In this document: one piece after another, positions 1 to 14,179 of the stretch
Numbering within the stretch: the first letter of the stretch is position 1
Layout of the letters: every line of letters begins with the position of its first letter
Source: Welwitschia mirabilis
Taxonomy: Eukaryota > Gnetophyta > Gnetopsida > Welwitschiales
Length of the DNA: 64,000 bases
NCBI GenBank assembly: GCA_051453625.1
Contig: JBOZIK010000001.1
Location: 156,470,494 to 156,534,493 of the forward strand
Reading direction: 5' to 3'
Position numbers and translations under genes: made by a program
The notes under the pieces: model-generated
What the model was told of the DNA's origin: nothing
Seen by the model: only the letters and a program-made list of their open reading frames with translations
Database searches by the model: none

Positions 1-2650
1 ACACATAAATAATAATGTACAAAGATAAAAAGAAAAATAGGAAATAAATCCACAATAAAAAGATTCAAATCACCACTATAAGAACTCTATCAAAAACTTT
101 CCATTTATATGAATTCTTTGAACTTAAAGCTAGAGTTGAAAAGATGAATTTTTTGAGATTTACTATAACTATATAAAAGTCATGCTCAAGATGCTAAAAT
201 GTAACTTTAGCATAAAGATTTAAAATATTATGTTATACTAAAGGTTAAAGTGAAATCCAAATGAGAAAAATAAACTTAGAAATCTTGGAAGTGTCTTTTA
301 AAGTAGTAGGCATAACAATTACTTAGAAATTATGATAAATAGTAGAAGTTCAATTTCATGTAGTAAATCAACCCTACAATGGAAGAAATCATGCTTAAAA
401 TAATCTTCAACATTATAAAAAGGATATTTTGATGAAGAAAATCCTAAATGTTATAAATGAGTACACATGCATAAGCCTTGATAAATCAAACATCATTGAA
501 AAATATGAATGTGGATATTTTCAAATATTTTAGGTGCTTTTCTTTCACAAGTTCTATTCCATGTTTTATTGAGACTCTTATGAACATTTTTATTTTTAGT
601 AATAACATCATAATATCTTTTCCTTAAAGAGAAAAAAAACAAATCTTCCATCTATCTAAAAGAATTTATACAATTCCTTTTACTTGTTTAGAAAATTTTT
701 CTTTTTTTGAAAGTTTTGTTAAGACCATAAACATTAAGTAAACATAAAAATTAAATAGTAAAAAGTAAGAAAAAATATAATACAAATTTTAACATGTTAA
801 GACCTCTAATTAAATAAATAAAAAGTTTATTGAGTTTATTTAAGAATTTAATAATGGTAAATTTTAACTTATATAAGGAAGATAACAATATACTAATGTG
901 GGCTCCAAAAGTGTAATGCAAGTTTTAAAATGAAAACTGGAAACTACCCCTTAAAAGGAGAAAGCATATTTTAAATTGCATCCTAACTATGTAATGAGTT
1001 CTAATTATTCTATTAACTTTTATGCTTAAATGCTATGATTTTTTGTTATAGCATTTTCTTAATGGATTTAATGTTATTATCCTTCAATTCCTTCTAAATA
1101 AATTTCTTGTCAATGGACTAGATACATGTAGAGCATTTCTACTTTTTAAGGTATTCACATATTCTTTTGATAAAGAAAATATTTTTCCCAAAAAATCCAA
1201 TATAATATTAGCCATTTAAGAGTGTTGTAAAGTCTTTATAATAGTAATTCCCTTCTCTGAAATGAACTCTAACATCTTTTCCAATAAATTAAGTCATTCT
1301 TGAAAGTATCGATAGAGAAAGTAAAATATGTTATCAATTTATAAGAAGATGAATAGTTTTCCATGTGTATTAGATTCTTTAGAAAAAATGAGTACCTCTT
1401 ATTTTAATTTTATGTGATAATGCTATCCAATTCATAAGAATAATACCTCTTGAAATAATCTAATATTTAGAAAATGTATTAGCAAACTATTTAAAAGTAA
1501 AAAATAATGTAACCATATTTATTAACTTGTTACAAAATCAATCTACTACATGATTCCTGACTCTAATTTAAATAACCTATAAAACCAATTCTATACATTT
1601 CTTTTAAAATATTATAAATATTCAAGGCCACTATAGCATAATATTTTTTGGTATTAAATACTAACCACATAACTTCTTAAATAGCCTTGACGTTTTCATA
1701 AGCTTGCTTAGAGGAAAATCAACAAGAAGAATAATACGTATGAGTAGAAGCTATAATATATTTACATACTATGAATTTTCTTGCAAGTGAAAGATATTTA
1801 TATTTTTATTTGATTTTCTTTTTTAAATTTTATCTAAAACACATTTTCAAATATTACTAGGTTATTTAGTAAAGGATAAAGGAATTTCAAAAAAAATTTA
1901 ACATCTCTCTAGGATAAATAAATGATCATGGTTGAATAGGAATCTATTACTAATTATTAAATAAAATAAAGATAGAATATACTCCTAATTTATTTTAGAT
2001 TTAAAGACAATGCAATGTTGATCTATTTTAGTAAAAATAATGTGAGGTCATTACTCTATTAGTTTTAATGATAAACAAAGAATAATATATAAAATGCAAA
2101 TTAATAATCTATTTGGAATCACAATAAATTTAAAACCTCTAAATTTGGCCCAAGTATTCATTATTGTGAACTGCATAACATAAAATATTAATTAATAAAA
2201 TAAATAGATAAGAATATAACTAACATCCTTATCAAATTAAAAATTTAATATTGAAAGTCTTTGAATTATTATATTTAGTGGTAGTAATACATGCATCAAC
2301 ATATTTAAATAAATGAATAATAATGTAGAAAAAGTTTTGGCCAATATTTTAAAATAAACCTCATGAATTTTATCATATGTCTTTGCATAACCAAACTCAA
2401 TGAAGATTATATTTTAACTAAAATATTTTTTTTCCTTTGCATTCCTCATGTAGGAGCATTCATAGAAAATTAGAATAAAGATTTTATTTTAGTTAGGCAT
2501 TTATTTTTTAAGGTTTAGTATTCTTGTGTGAAAAATAAAATCCAGCATATGTATTTACTTTGAAGGCACTATGTGTAGTTACCCTAGAGGCACCATGTGT
2601 AGTTAGCATAAAAGAAATCTCGGTGACTAGAATATGTTATATTTAAGAAA
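1..2650. other. AT-rich intergenic DNA, nothing recognised
   Basis: Very AT-rich sequence with stops in all frames. I could not find a protein motif, an RNA gene or a clear repeat on either strand. It is probably old transposon debris, but nothing in it supports a family name. Confidence 0.5.
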
Positions 2651-3193
2651 AGATAACTAGTATAATGAATAAGATATGTTTATATACTATGTTTAGCGAA
2701 AGGTATAAGAGGCTAATTATAAGAGTATTCTTTGTTAATAAGGATTCATCCTAGAGATTTATAAATAAGAAGGTGTAAAGAGATGAAGATAATACCTAAG
2801 TAAATGCTTTGGTAGATGATTTAAGAATTGAAGTTGGAGTGGATAAGGAAGAAGTGAGAGATCTTAAAGTTGAAGCTTGAGAAGATATATTATTAAGAAC
2901 TAGATAAGAAGATTCCTTATGTAAGATCATTGCTAAATTGTATTCTTCCTTGAAGGCTACCAAGCATCAAAGTGATAAATCCTGGATGAGCTTTAAAAGC
3001 CACTATTAACAAGAGACCATAGTATATCTTCTAGAATTTGATTTCTATTTGTAAGCCTCATACTTATTATATTATTAATAGAATGATATTATTTCATTTC
3101 CTCAAATACTCTATTTATTGTGTTGTTTCTTCATTACTTTTTTCTGCTTACTAGAAACACAATTCCAAAAGCATTCTTAAGGCTTACATTACA
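2651..3193 (+). repeat. 5' LTR of a decayed Ty3/gypsy retrotransposon
   Basis: This block matches 8,720-9,244 along its length, at roughly 75-80% identity by eye. Shared landmarks in order are AATAAGATATGTTT, AGGTATAAGAG, TTAATAAGGATT, a TATA-like TTATAAATAA, GTTGGAG/GATATCTTGTTGG, TTGATTTCTATT, TAAGCCTCATACTT and CACTAGAAACACAAT(T/C)CC. A primer-binding site follows it directly. The exact ends are uncertain by about 10 bases because the terminal TG is mutated in this copy. The high LTR divergence points to an old insertion. Confidence 0.8.
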
Positions 3194-3208
3194 TTAGCTC
3201 TATATCAT

Positions 3209-3222
3209 CTGATATCAAAGAA
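3209..3222 (+). promoter_or_regulatory. Probable primer-binding site (initiator Met tRNA type)
   Basis: The sequence CTGATATCAAAGA lies just after the 5' LTR and resembles the plant initiator-methionine tRNA primer site TGGTATCAGAGC with a few transitions. Its place between the LTR and gag is what a primer-binding site requires. Confidence 0.55.
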
Positions 3223-5292
3223 AGTTTTGAGTTTTGTGTGTAGTTCATTATTGGATTTGGTTTGAGGATGACACACAATAAGACAATAGTTTTTACCTAC
3301 AAAAGCATCTTACAAGGCCAGAAGATGATAATGTAGGAGATGGAAAAGAGCATGAGTATTTACAATACACCTAGGTATTTGGAATCCATTCCAGAGAAGG
3401 AGCACAAAGAAGAATAATTTATGGTAGAGGAACCACAAAAGAAAAATGTTATGCATGAAGCTGAAAGTGAAGAAGAAGATAAGGCTATTTTTATAAAAGT
3501 CTTAGTGAAGCTAAGATAAAAGGATGCAGTAATCATAATGTCATTTCAAGAAATCTTAAAAGCGAGAAAGCTTGAAAATTGAATCTAAGGCATGGAGTAT
3601 TACTTCGAGATGGAAGACATTACTAAAGTAAATAAGGTAAAGATTGTCATAACTTACTTGCAAGGAGTTATAGCTAGTTAGTGGGAACATGTTTGAAAGG
3701 ATTATTAACATCAAGTCCTTTCAACCTCTTAGAACTACATGAACAAGAGTTTTTAAGATAATTTAAATGACTTTCATATAATATAGAGATACTTAAAGAG
3801 ATGCAGATGCTTTAACAAGGAGAAAACTATGAAATGGTACATAAAAGAGTTCCATGTACTAACGATCAAAGCAAGAGATAACCAAACATATTATTGGTTT
3901 AAGACTTGTTATTCAAGATGAAATTACCATTGTCACTTCTAAATGAAAAAGAAAGCATGCTAGTTAGAACTAAAAATAAAATAGAAATTTCAATGAAGAA
4001 ATAATTCAAATAGAAGAAGCTTTAAAGGAAATAAATCATAAAGAAGTTTCATTAGCAAGCAAAAAAGATAAATTAGAAAGGACAGAACAAAGTGAAAAAA
4101 TACATCATAGACAATAGAGGTACTTATAGAGGAATGAATAGAGGAAGTAATTTCTTAATAATTTTTTATAAATGCCATAAGTTAGGACATAAGTCTTATG
4201 AGGTTTCATAAGAAAGAAAGATAAACACACAAATGTTGTCTTAGAGCATGGTGAGATAAGTGAAGAATCTAAACCAACAAAACCAAAAGAGATTTCTAGT
4301 GAGAAAGGAAAAAATATAATTATTAGAATAACTCTCATGAAATATGGAGACAACTCTTCAAAACTCGATGTAAGTGTATAGTCAAGGTATGCCAGGTTAT
4401 AGTTAATATTGAAAGTCATGATAAATCGATTTCTAATAATATGATAAAAAAGTTTAATCTAGAGACTATGTTACATTCAAAAACATACTAAATATCTTAG
4501 TTATAGAAGAGACAACATGTTATAGTTATAGAATAGTGTTTAGTCAATTTTAAAATTGGTACCTATTATGATCAAGTTTATTGTAATGTTATTCCTAGGG
4601 ATGCTTATTATTTATTATTAGGTAGACCATGGCAATATGATACTAAGTGTATCCACAATGGAAAGAGTAACACTTGCATTATAACTAATAAGCAGGAAAA
4701 GATATTTAACTTATTACTAGATTTATAGAATATTTTAAAGCATAAGACAAGTGTATGCTTCTTAGGAAGGAAGGAGGTAACAGATAAAATAAAAGGATAT
4801 GGAATGGTAGTAGTATTAAAGATATTTTTAAAATAGTTGTTGAAGAAGTACCCAAGGGAGGTAAAAGATGTTTTGAAATAATTTATAAATATTTTTATTA
4901 ATAATTTTCTTTTGATGTTACTACTTGTTAGGAGCATAAACCATTGGATATATCTAGTATAAAGTACTTAACTTCTAAACAAAACACCATATAGAATGGA
5001 ATCATATGAAAGAGAGAAGTAGATAAGTTCAAAAGCTACTATACAAGGGGTTGATCAAGAAAAGTTTGTCACCATGTTCTCTTCTGGTAGTATTAAATCC
5101 AAAGAAATATAGCAAGTAGTTATACATCCCTATTAATTCAAAAGCCATCAACAAGATAACCATTAAGTACCACTTTCCTACACCTCATATGAATGATATT
5201 TAGATTGTTTGGTAGGAGCATCTATTTTTAGTAGGATATGTTTAAAGAGTAAATCCCATAAGATTCATATCCAAGAAGGAGATTACTAAAAG

Positions 5293-5505
5293 ATGACCTT
5301 TAGGATCCCAAATGGATTGTATGAATTCTTGGCGATGTTATTTAGATTTACAAATACTCTAAATATATTCATGAGGTTAATGGAAGATATATTACAACCT
5401 TTCCTTAAGAAGTTTATTACTATCTTTGTAGATGATATTTTTGTATTTATCAAGCATATTAAGAACTACATACAAAATTTAAGAAGGGTAATCAATGGTA
5501 CATGA
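5293..5505 (+). pseudogene. Reverse transcriptase core fragment (Ty3/gypsy)
   Basis: This is the longest open piece of the element's pol gene, about 70 codons. It covers RT blocks 4 and 5: a T-FRIPNGLYEFL segment equivalent to the usual TAFRTPFGLYEFLVMPF, then FMRLMEDILQPFL and FVDDIFVF with the two catalytic aspartates kept. The ATG at 5,293 is an internal methionine, not a real start. The pol frame continues upstream to about 5,080 (MYIDSKAINK-like sequence, PTPHMNDI) through stops. It is a remnant of the surrounding element, not a gene. Confidence 0.85.
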
Positions 5506-6176
5506 AAAGAAGTATACCTTTACCTAACTATAGTTAGTGTTTCTTGGGATAGTTGTATTGAAATATGAAATCAAAATGGATTCAAACAAGGTAAAGGCTA
5601 TTCTAAATTAGCCTACATCAACATTGTTAAGGGATGTTTATAATCTCCATGAATAAGCAATATTTCATAGGAGGTTTATTAAAAATTTTAGAAAAATTTT
5701 TGGACTAATGTTAGCTAACATTAAGAAAGATTAAGTCTTCAAGTAAACCAAGAAGGTAATCAAATCATTTAAGTAGCTAAAGAAGAACATTATTGAAGGT
5801 CCTACAATAGTACTTCTAGATTTTAGTAAGACTTTTCAAGTAAAGTATGATGAAAGCTGTAAATAAATTAAAAGAGCAGTCATCCAAAAAAACCCATTTC
5901 CTTCTTTAGTGAGAAGCCAAATGATGTTAAGAAAAAATCCTTAACCTATGAAAAAGATTTGTATGAGGTGGAGACATTAACTGCTATAAAAAAGGCTTAT
6001 AGACTATAAGCCATTACAATACATGAAAAGTCAAGAAAAGTGAAGTGGGTAGAAAACCTATAGAAATTTGACTTTATAATCAAGCATAAAAGGGAAAAGA
6101 TGAATAAAGTTATAGATGCTTTAAGTCAGGTAGTATACATGGTAAGATATTACAACTATAATGGTAAGATGTATTT

Positions 6177-7899
6177 GTAGGCAAAAATAGTTAGAATCCT
6201 TAGAGCATCAATTGTTGACATGTCTTTTTATGCTTCCTCCTTGGGAATGAGCTAGCTTTGAGACTAGCTTTTATGAGTTTGTAATAGCTTTACTTTCTTT
6301 TTTTTAATTTAATATAATTATTGCATGTTCATAAAATATTTATTGCTCATCCTTGATTTTGAAGTGAAATTAACATTATACTTTTAATACTTGAATGATA
6401 GTACATTATTAAGTTCTTTCATTTACCAAGTGAGTTTCTGAAGTTTACTTCTTAGTTGTAATCATCTCACTTGATGGATCTTGAGCATTTTAATTTTATG
6501 TTTCATGATTACACTAGACTATGAAGGATGTAAGTGACTAAGTAATTCATCAACACTTATTAGTAAATGAGACTATGTCATCATGATCTAAGCCATAAGG
6601 TTTATTTTAGGAACTTACAATATATTATTGAAGTAAGATTTTGTTATTAGATGATTTAGGATAGACCTTTTTGCCATTTAATTTTACTTTCATCTCACTC
6701 TTGATTTTTAGTTTATTTTGAATCATTGGAAGTTAGATAATTTTGTGTAATTGTTGTTTAATTTCTACCTTAATTTATTCCTATGAAAATAATGACATGA
6801 ATACTCTATTAGAAGAAGTATCTCGATTCATAAATTGCAAAAGCTAAACACAAACAATAAGCATTTGATGAAATATTCTTTATAATTCTACATAAATTAG
6901 TTTTCTCAAACTTGAGCTTGCTATATGTTCTTGTGAAAATATTTATTTCTATAGGTTTGCCATTACTAAGTCATATTTCTCAAAGTCCATATGTTTGTTG
7001 TGTTTTTCTACTATATCCTTAGCCTTGGAGTTTAATGCTTCTAGATAAGCATGATAGACATATGAACTTTGAGGAAGGTGACTTAGTAATGGAATACCTA
7101 TAGAAAGAAAGATTTTTCATAAGAACATGTAGCAAGCTCAAGTTCTAGAAAACTAATTTATGTAAAATTATAAAAAATATTTTACCAAATGCATATTATT
7201 CTTATTTGGATTTTGCAATCTATAAATCAATATACTTGTTATAGTAGAATCTCGATGTCATTCTTTCCATAGGAATAAATCAAGGTAGAAATTAAATAAT
7301 AATGACACAAAATTTTCTAGCTTCTAATGATTCAAAACAAACTAACAATCAAGAGTGAGACGAAAGTAAACTTTGATGGAAAAGTAGGGAAATTAACTAA
7401 TTCCAAAGGTCTATTTAATATCATCTAATAACAAAATCTTTACTTTAACAATATATTGTAAGTTCATAAAATAAACCTTGTGGATTATATCATTGTGACA
7501 TAATCTCATTTACCAATAAAGGGTGATGAATTACTTAGTTAATTCGATCCTTTATAGCCTAGAGTAATCATGGAATGTAGGAATTAAAATGCTTAAGATC
7601 CATTAAGTGAGGTGACTACAACTAAGAATTAAACTCATGAAACTCACTTGGTAAACAAAAGAACTTAATAATGTAATCTCATTCAAGTATTAAAAGTATA
7701 ATGTTAATCACAATTCAAAATCAAGGATGAGAAACAAATATTTCATGAAAATGCAATAATTATATTACATTAAAGAAAAAAAGTAAAGCTATTACAAAAT
7801 CATCAAAGATAGCCTTGAAGCCAGCTCATTCCTAAGAAGGAAGCATAAAAATACATGTCGACAATTAACACTCTAAGGGTTATAACTATTTTTACCTAC
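6177..7899. mobile_element. 1.7 kb foldback (long inverted-repeat) element
   Basis: The left arm (about 6,177-6,995) reads GTAGGCAAAAATAGTTAGAA at its outer end. The reverse complement of the right arm (about 7,060-7,899) reads GTAGGTAAAAATAGTTATAA. The match continues through AATTGTTGACATGT versus AATTGTCGACATGT, TTTTATGCTTCCTCCTTGGG and onwards to a short loop around 7,000-7,055. Arms are about 820-840 bases and look roughly 85% alike by eye. No coding sequence is visible. It sits between RNase H and the integrase start of the gypsy element, so it inserted after that element. A target-site duplication was not clear. Confidence 0.8.
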
Positions 7900-8706
7900 T
7901 AAAGATTTCTACAAATGAGGGTGCTTGTTTATTTTTATAAATAAAAATAGGATTAGGATTACTTAATTAATATTTTATAATTTAGCGTTTTCAATTAGAA
8001 AATTAATACTTTTATAGATGCACATTTTATCATAGTTTTATCTCATAATATCCTGACCCCATAACTATAAATTGATCGATTTTCCTAGGTGACTCAAAAA
8101 CATGGCTTTTGAAGTACTCTACTTCAAAGGATTACTGGCACTAGTGATCTAGATAACAATGCCAATGTTTTTAGCTAAATTCTGTTCAACTTTTGATATG
8201 TCATCTAGAAAGCAACATATTACCTAGAACTGATATGAAAAAGTACATAAGTTTACAAATTATGTTTACAATGGTTAAAGACATAATTTTATGATAAAAT
8301 AGCTAATTCAACATCTTTTGCTAAGCTAAATTAATCAAATTTACATGGTTTGGATGTTAATTTTACACGTTATTACATATCAATTAGATCTTCCATAGAA
8401 TATGGGTATTTCTTCTATATCTAATGCTTTAGACTTAATGAAGTATCATGGAGAACCTTGGAGAATAAAGGTTGGATTGTGATGACACAAACGTTAAACG
8501 AAGAGAAGCAAAAGATGGATGAAAAACTAGTAATTCTTGAAACTCATAAAAAAATGATGTGAATAAATGTGTACAATAAGTACTTAGTTTAATTACCTAG
8601 AGATCAACCAAAGGATGCAATTTTAATTTGAGAGTATAACTCCCTGAGAATGGATTATGAAAGTCTAGTGAAAGAGAAACCCTTTTCCTATGATAGCTCA
8701 CTTTCA

Positions 8707-8719
8707 AGTGGGGGGGGTT
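8707..8719 (+). promoter_or_regulatory. Polypurine tract of the gypsy element
   Basis: AAGTGGGGGGGGTT lies immediately before the TGATAAG start of the 3' LTR. A G-rich purine run at this position is the expected primer site for plus-strand DNA synthesis. Confidence 0.7.
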
Positions 8720-9244
8720 TGATAAGATGTAAGAAATAAGATATGTTTAGATACTATTTTTGAGGAAAAGGTATAAGAGTCTAATATTATTAGAATTATC
8801 TATTAATAAGGATTTCTATTGGATCCTTATAAATAAAAGGGTGTGAGTAAGCATGATTAGAGGAATGTTTTGGTGAATGATTTAAAAATTTAAGTTTGAG
8901 CTGAGAAGGTAGAAGTGAGATATCTTAGAGTTGGAGCTTGAGAGGATATCTTGTTGGGAACTACAAAAGAAGTTCCTCTATGTAAGATTGTGGCTTGCTT
9001 TTATTCTCTCTTAAAGGATGCTAAGAATTAAAGTGATAAGCCTAAGTGAGGCTTTGAAGGCCAGTATTAATAAGAGTTCCTAGAATATTTTCTAGATGTT
9101 GATTTCTATTTTTAAGCCTCATACTTTATATGTTGTTAATATCAAGGTAACATTTTGTTTCCTATAATACTTCATTTATTATTCAGATTTACTATTCCTC
9201 ACTAGAAACACAATCCCAAAAGTGGTCTTGGGGTTTTTGTTGCA
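8720..9244 (+). repeat. 3' LTR of the Ty3/gypsy retrotransposon
   Basis: It begins with TGATAAGATG right after the polypurine tract and matches 2,651-3,193 throughout. It carries the TATA-like CTTATAAATAAAAG near 8,837 and ends near TTGTTGCA. The two LTRs bound a 6.6 kb element that includes the foldback insertion. Flanking target-site duplications could not be read with confidence. Confidence 0.8.
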
Positions 9245-12200
9245 TTATTTATGCATTAATTTTCTTCCATGAAGTAGTTACATTATTAAATAGATAACAA
9301 TTTTTTTTAAAAAATATAATCTTAATTAGGTAAACTAATTTTAATATTAAACCTAAACATTTAGGAAAAAATTATATGAAACATTAGGTAAGGTGATTAA
9401 AAGTCGATTAGTGATAAGATAAGAATCTTAATTTTTGAAAAGAAGTCCAATAATTCTTTTGATTAATATGAAATCCTAAAGAGCCCTTATAAATGGCTTT
9501 TTAAATCACATGTTATTGTCTTATTTTATGTTATCTTAGTAATTTTTATAAGATCTATCTAGAAAACTATCAAATGCAAAACTTTTCCTTGGCTAAACTA
9601 GGCTTCTTTAAATTTGTAAAAATAATGTTATTTCCTTAAAGAGAATTATGATCTATGGTTTATCTTGCTAGAAATAAAATATGCATTTTAATGATATACA
9701 TTAGGATAAACCACATCTGTTCTAAATATAACGATAAAATATTTTGTTACAAACTTTAATAAAGATCTTCATTTGGAGTAGAATTTGATTACAATTTTTT
9801 TTTTTAAAAAATAATCTTTAGAGGTATCATCCTAAATGCATAACCAAATCAATCTATTTTTTAATCAAGGCACTTAAAACAAAGCTAAATTCCTCAGACT
9901 ATAAATGCTTTATAGCATTATCAAATAAGCCTTAATTTTGGACATTTAGTGAATCTTGCTAGATTTGAAGAGAAAAAAAGACAGCCATAGAAGAAGTATT
10001 TTAATATTTATGATTACCCACTCTACCAAATTTTTATTAAAAATGACATGCATAATTCCAAACTCTACATGTAGTGTGATGTCATCAAGATAATCAACTA
10101 AAAGAGTAAGCAAGATGAGATTTAGCATTTTATAAAATTATCTATCAATCTTGTAATTATTTCTAGTATAATATTAATAATGCAATTGAAAGAGGGATCA
10201 TGTTTTGGAGTAGTTATTTGTATGAAATTTCACATCTAAGAATTTAGGAAATTATCAAGTAAGTTTTATCTATTAATACTTTAAAAGTAAATTTAAAAAA
10301 AGAGAGTAAAACATAGCAAAAATTACTTAGTATACTTAGAATGCAAGTATAACTTTTCCTGTAATTACTTTAAGTAATAAAAGCTTGAGTAGAGATGGAA
10401 TTAAATTAAAAACCTTTGTTAACTAAATAAAATTACTCATTAAAAGTAATTTAAGCTAAAAATTTTCAAACTTTTAAAGGGACATAAAACACAATCTAGT
10501 TTATCTTCTAGAAGCTCCAACATATTAATATATCCTCTAAAAATCCAAGAAATAGAAGACAATATAGAAATTAATTCTTATCATAAAAGATATTAATTGG
10601 TAAAGTTATTTGAAGCATAAATGGAGAAAATTTCAAACTACCAAAATTAGAAGTAAAGGTACTCTAGACTACCTAGTGTTGATGATTTTAGTCATATGAT
10701 TAAAGAGATTCTTTTATATTTAATGAATTGGCACCTTCGTGACCTTTTGAATAAGAAGTAAAAATAGGCAATTCATTATGAATAAAAAAGCTGTAAGTAA
10801 AATTCATATTAGAGGATTGAGTTCTAATTTCTTAAAGAATATGAAATAGTAAAGGCAACTAAACAAATATATCAATAAAATGTTTTTTCTAAAGCATATT
10901 TATTAGCCTAATACATTCCATTAAAAAAATTTATCATGAGGAGAAAGAATAAGGTAAAATTCCATAATGCTCCAATAAATTAATAGTTACACATGAATCA
11001 AAATCTATAACTAAAGATAATTTTAAAAAATCATTAGAAATAGAAATATTATCTAGTGATGATGTTTTAGAAGGATTAACAAGAATGTCATCATATTTTT
11101 CCCCTTTAGAATGATGACCACAATTATTTTGTTTCTTGAACACAATCAAAGTAATACCTTTTAAATCAATAAGAAGTTATTTTAAAGGATTTGAAATATC
11201 CTTTCATATATTTTTTTGAGTATATCTCTACTAATCTAAATAATTGTATTAAATCTAAGTTGAAAGTTGATTATTGAATGTATTAATAGGGGATGTATAA
11301 GAATCAAATTAGAATATTGCGATATAAGCTTTTGAAAGAACCTTTTTCTTTTCATTTTCCTTTTTTTTCTTTTAAAAAGTGGACAAGCATTAAAAATTAT
11401 GACTCTCATAGGGATATTTATTATAGAAATTTAAATATTGAAATAAACCATAGAATTAATTAAAGATTATACCATAAGCCTTTAATGTGAGAAGAATTTT
11501 TTATTTTGTCAGGTTTACCTTGGTCAGAAATCTTCTAAAAATACATCTAGCAAGAACTATATTTATAATGAAGAAAATTAGTAATAAGACTAATAATTTT
11601 CTACTTTAAAGATAAAAAAACATAGAGGTAGATTTAAAAGTTTAACCATGTAAGAGACAATATGATGTATAGAATTATTGACATCAAAATAATAATTTCA
11701 TTTAAAAATAAGGAGAATAGCATGTTTATGTAAAAAAGATGAAGATTAATTTCTTCTATCATTAACTTATTTTCTAATTTAAAAAGAAAAAAATTTATGA
11801 AAATTATCTAGCATATTTTACATGATTGTTTTATTACATTAACATTTGCATTATAGGAGAAAAGAGTGAAGGATATGTCCCAATACTTGAAAGAAGATAT
11901 ATCGTAAGAAGAAATATTGTGAATATCAACCAAATAAATTATTAAGTAAAATAAAATCATAGGAAATATTCTTGGTAACTTTTCTTATTTCAGTACATGA
12001 GATTTCTCCAGTTCCAAATTTAGCAAATGATACTTAACTCTCCATAGAGATATTAAAAGGATTTATTTCAAAATGATTTGTTGTATTATATTGTGATTCT
12101 ATTTCTTTTAAAGTTAGAGCATACAAGCTAGAAAAGTTAGTTAAATCTGAGCTACTCATGAAAGGTAACTCTAAAAACAATAGATCAATTTTGAGTAGGA

Positions 12201-14150
12201 AAAGAATGAAAAAGAAATCTCTCATCCTTCATTAAAATATTTGAAATGATTTGCATTATTTTTTTTTTTGGCAATTTTAACTCTACAATTTTCAATTTTT
12301 GATTTTAATCATTAAAGAAAAAACTAAGCATTAAATGAATTAATTTCATGGTAAAGATAAGAAGACTAAATTTTCATATAATAAACAAATTTCTTTTATT
12401 TGTTATCAACGTTTTACAAAAAAGATATCTTTTTGTTTATGTTCTTTGAAAATTAACTATTTATATTAAACAACTCTCAAGTTCAAGATAGGCATTTATG
12501 TTTGTAATAAAAGAATTTGATTATTAGTTATTATTAACATTCAAATCAAGTTAAATTTTAAATAATGATATTTAATTCTAGGTTCTTCATTTTTCCATTT
12601 TTATTGTATTCAAATTTGCAATTACTATATTAGTATTTTTTCATTATAAAAAGGTTAAAATCTATTGAAAATAAGTAATTAAGTGAGATAAGTTAATTCT
12701 AATTATTGTAGGACATTGTTGACATCGTATACAAATCTTTGAAGTCTGTAGGATGTTGTATATTGGGTAAAGACATCTTTTTGATGACATACTTGATTTA
12801 TGATTTTAAAATGTACTAGATTATCATGAGAATTACTTTATACATCAAATGATCTAGCTTATCAGCAAAGTCTCATAAACATTATAGGAGAATTAAAACT
12901 CAAATCATAAAGGATCTTTCTCTGTCTAGAGTTGCGTGACAACCTTTTTAATCAAATACAACATCATAAGAAATATTCATGATCTTTGTTATCTTCATCA
13001 ATTTATATCATGAAAATATTTATTTAGGTATTAGTCATTACTATTTTAACCAAATATTATACTATGATTTATCTTATTTTATAATTATATTATCACTTAT
13101 AGCTTAACAAGCACATCATAAATTGATTATACCATCATATAAGTATGAAAAAAAGGTACGTGAAATAATGATATCCAAATAATCTTTGAAAGTATTTAAA
13201 AGGGCTAACGAGTATTCTTATCAGTAATTAAGAAATGATGAAAATATATATTGAAGATATGTTCAAATTAGATGATAATTGAGGAGGAAATTATATAGGA
13301 TATTTGCAAAGGAATTAGAAAGCATATATCTTTGATCTTCTTGTGAATAGTCTTGTCTTATGGAGATAATAGTTTTTTTTTTTTGGTAGGCATTAGTGAG
13401 GTCTCTTCCTCATTTCTTTTCTTAAAAAATATTTATGACTATTTTAATGATATGAATCCTATATGAAAAACATAACGAGTCTCAAATATTTTATTTAAGT
13501 TTAAAGACTTTATAAAATTTAAAATGTTAAATCTCTAAGTTATTTAAAGTAAAGTGAATTTAAACTAATAAAATATTAAAAAAATTTATATGATACTTAA
13601 GGTAGAGGCCAAAACCAAAAACATATAAATATGATTTCATCCATAAAATAACATGAAGATTCAAAATCATGCAAAAAGAAAATCATAACAAATAAAAATA
13701 TAACATGATTATAATGTGCCTTGGTTCCTTACTAATCTATTTACTTGAATTAGATAATTTTTTATATTAGGAAGAGTTACAATAAAAGTAATATGAGTAC
13801 ATGTCAATCCTTTGCTATAATATCAATTATTAATACCTTATAATAACTTCCTCTTAAGATTCCATATAACTTTCAACATTGCGGCATTTCTTATTATTGA
13901 AAGGAAATATGTCTACTCTAAATTAGAAATCTTCATACTTATGATAATTAACTTTTATTATATAAGAAATTTCTTATTTGAGCTACATTATCTTCATTAT
14001 AAAATCTTTTTTTAGTCATCTAGTATGTCAGCTAAATATCTTTGTTCTTCAAATAATGTCTTCTAATTGTTTACTATGATCATACTATCTAATACATCTT
14101 CATAATATAAAGAAAAATCTAGAACATTAAAGGAATTTAAAATTTTCATG
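9245..14150. other. AT-rich unassigned DNA with possible retroelement scraps
   Basis: No gene is supported here. One minus-strand stretch (10,934-11,149) reads NNCGHHSKGEKYDD followed by SLVIDFDSCVTINLLEH. This is faintly like a copia zinc knuckle and protease start (CxxCGxxGH, then WVIDSGA...), but the match is too weak to call. The rest is AT-rich with dense stops on both strands. Confidence 0.35.
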
Positions 14151-14179
14151 GATTCATGTAATATCATGACATTTGTATC

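Larger units (their letters stand above)
3194..8719 (+). pseudogene. Internal region of Ty3/gypsy element (gag-pol, dead)
   Basis: Translated across stops and frameshifts, this region shows gag with WEHV-like residues near 3,690 and a zinc knuckle (KCHKLGHKSYE) near 4,170-4,205. The aspartic protease tail LLLGRPWQYD is near 4,612-4,640. Reverse transcriptase follows, with FRIPNGLYEFL at about 5,300 and the catalytic FVDDIFVF at about 5,428-5,452. RNase H-like sequence (FHRRFIKNF, LLDFSKTFQVKYDES) lies at about 5,660-5,860. The integrase start (KDFYK) resumes near 7,903 after the foldback insertion, and most of integrase is missing or unreadable. The order protease, RT, RNase H, integrase and the VDD motif identify Ty3/gypsy. 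Many TAG/TAA/TGA codons replace Q, R and W, so no protein can be made. Confidence 0.85.

Noticed and set aside
10934-11149. Possible copia zinc knuckle and protease on the minus strand
   Set aside because: Only a few residues agree (CGHH, VIDFDSC), the cysteine spacing is incomplete and no neighbouring copia domain was found.
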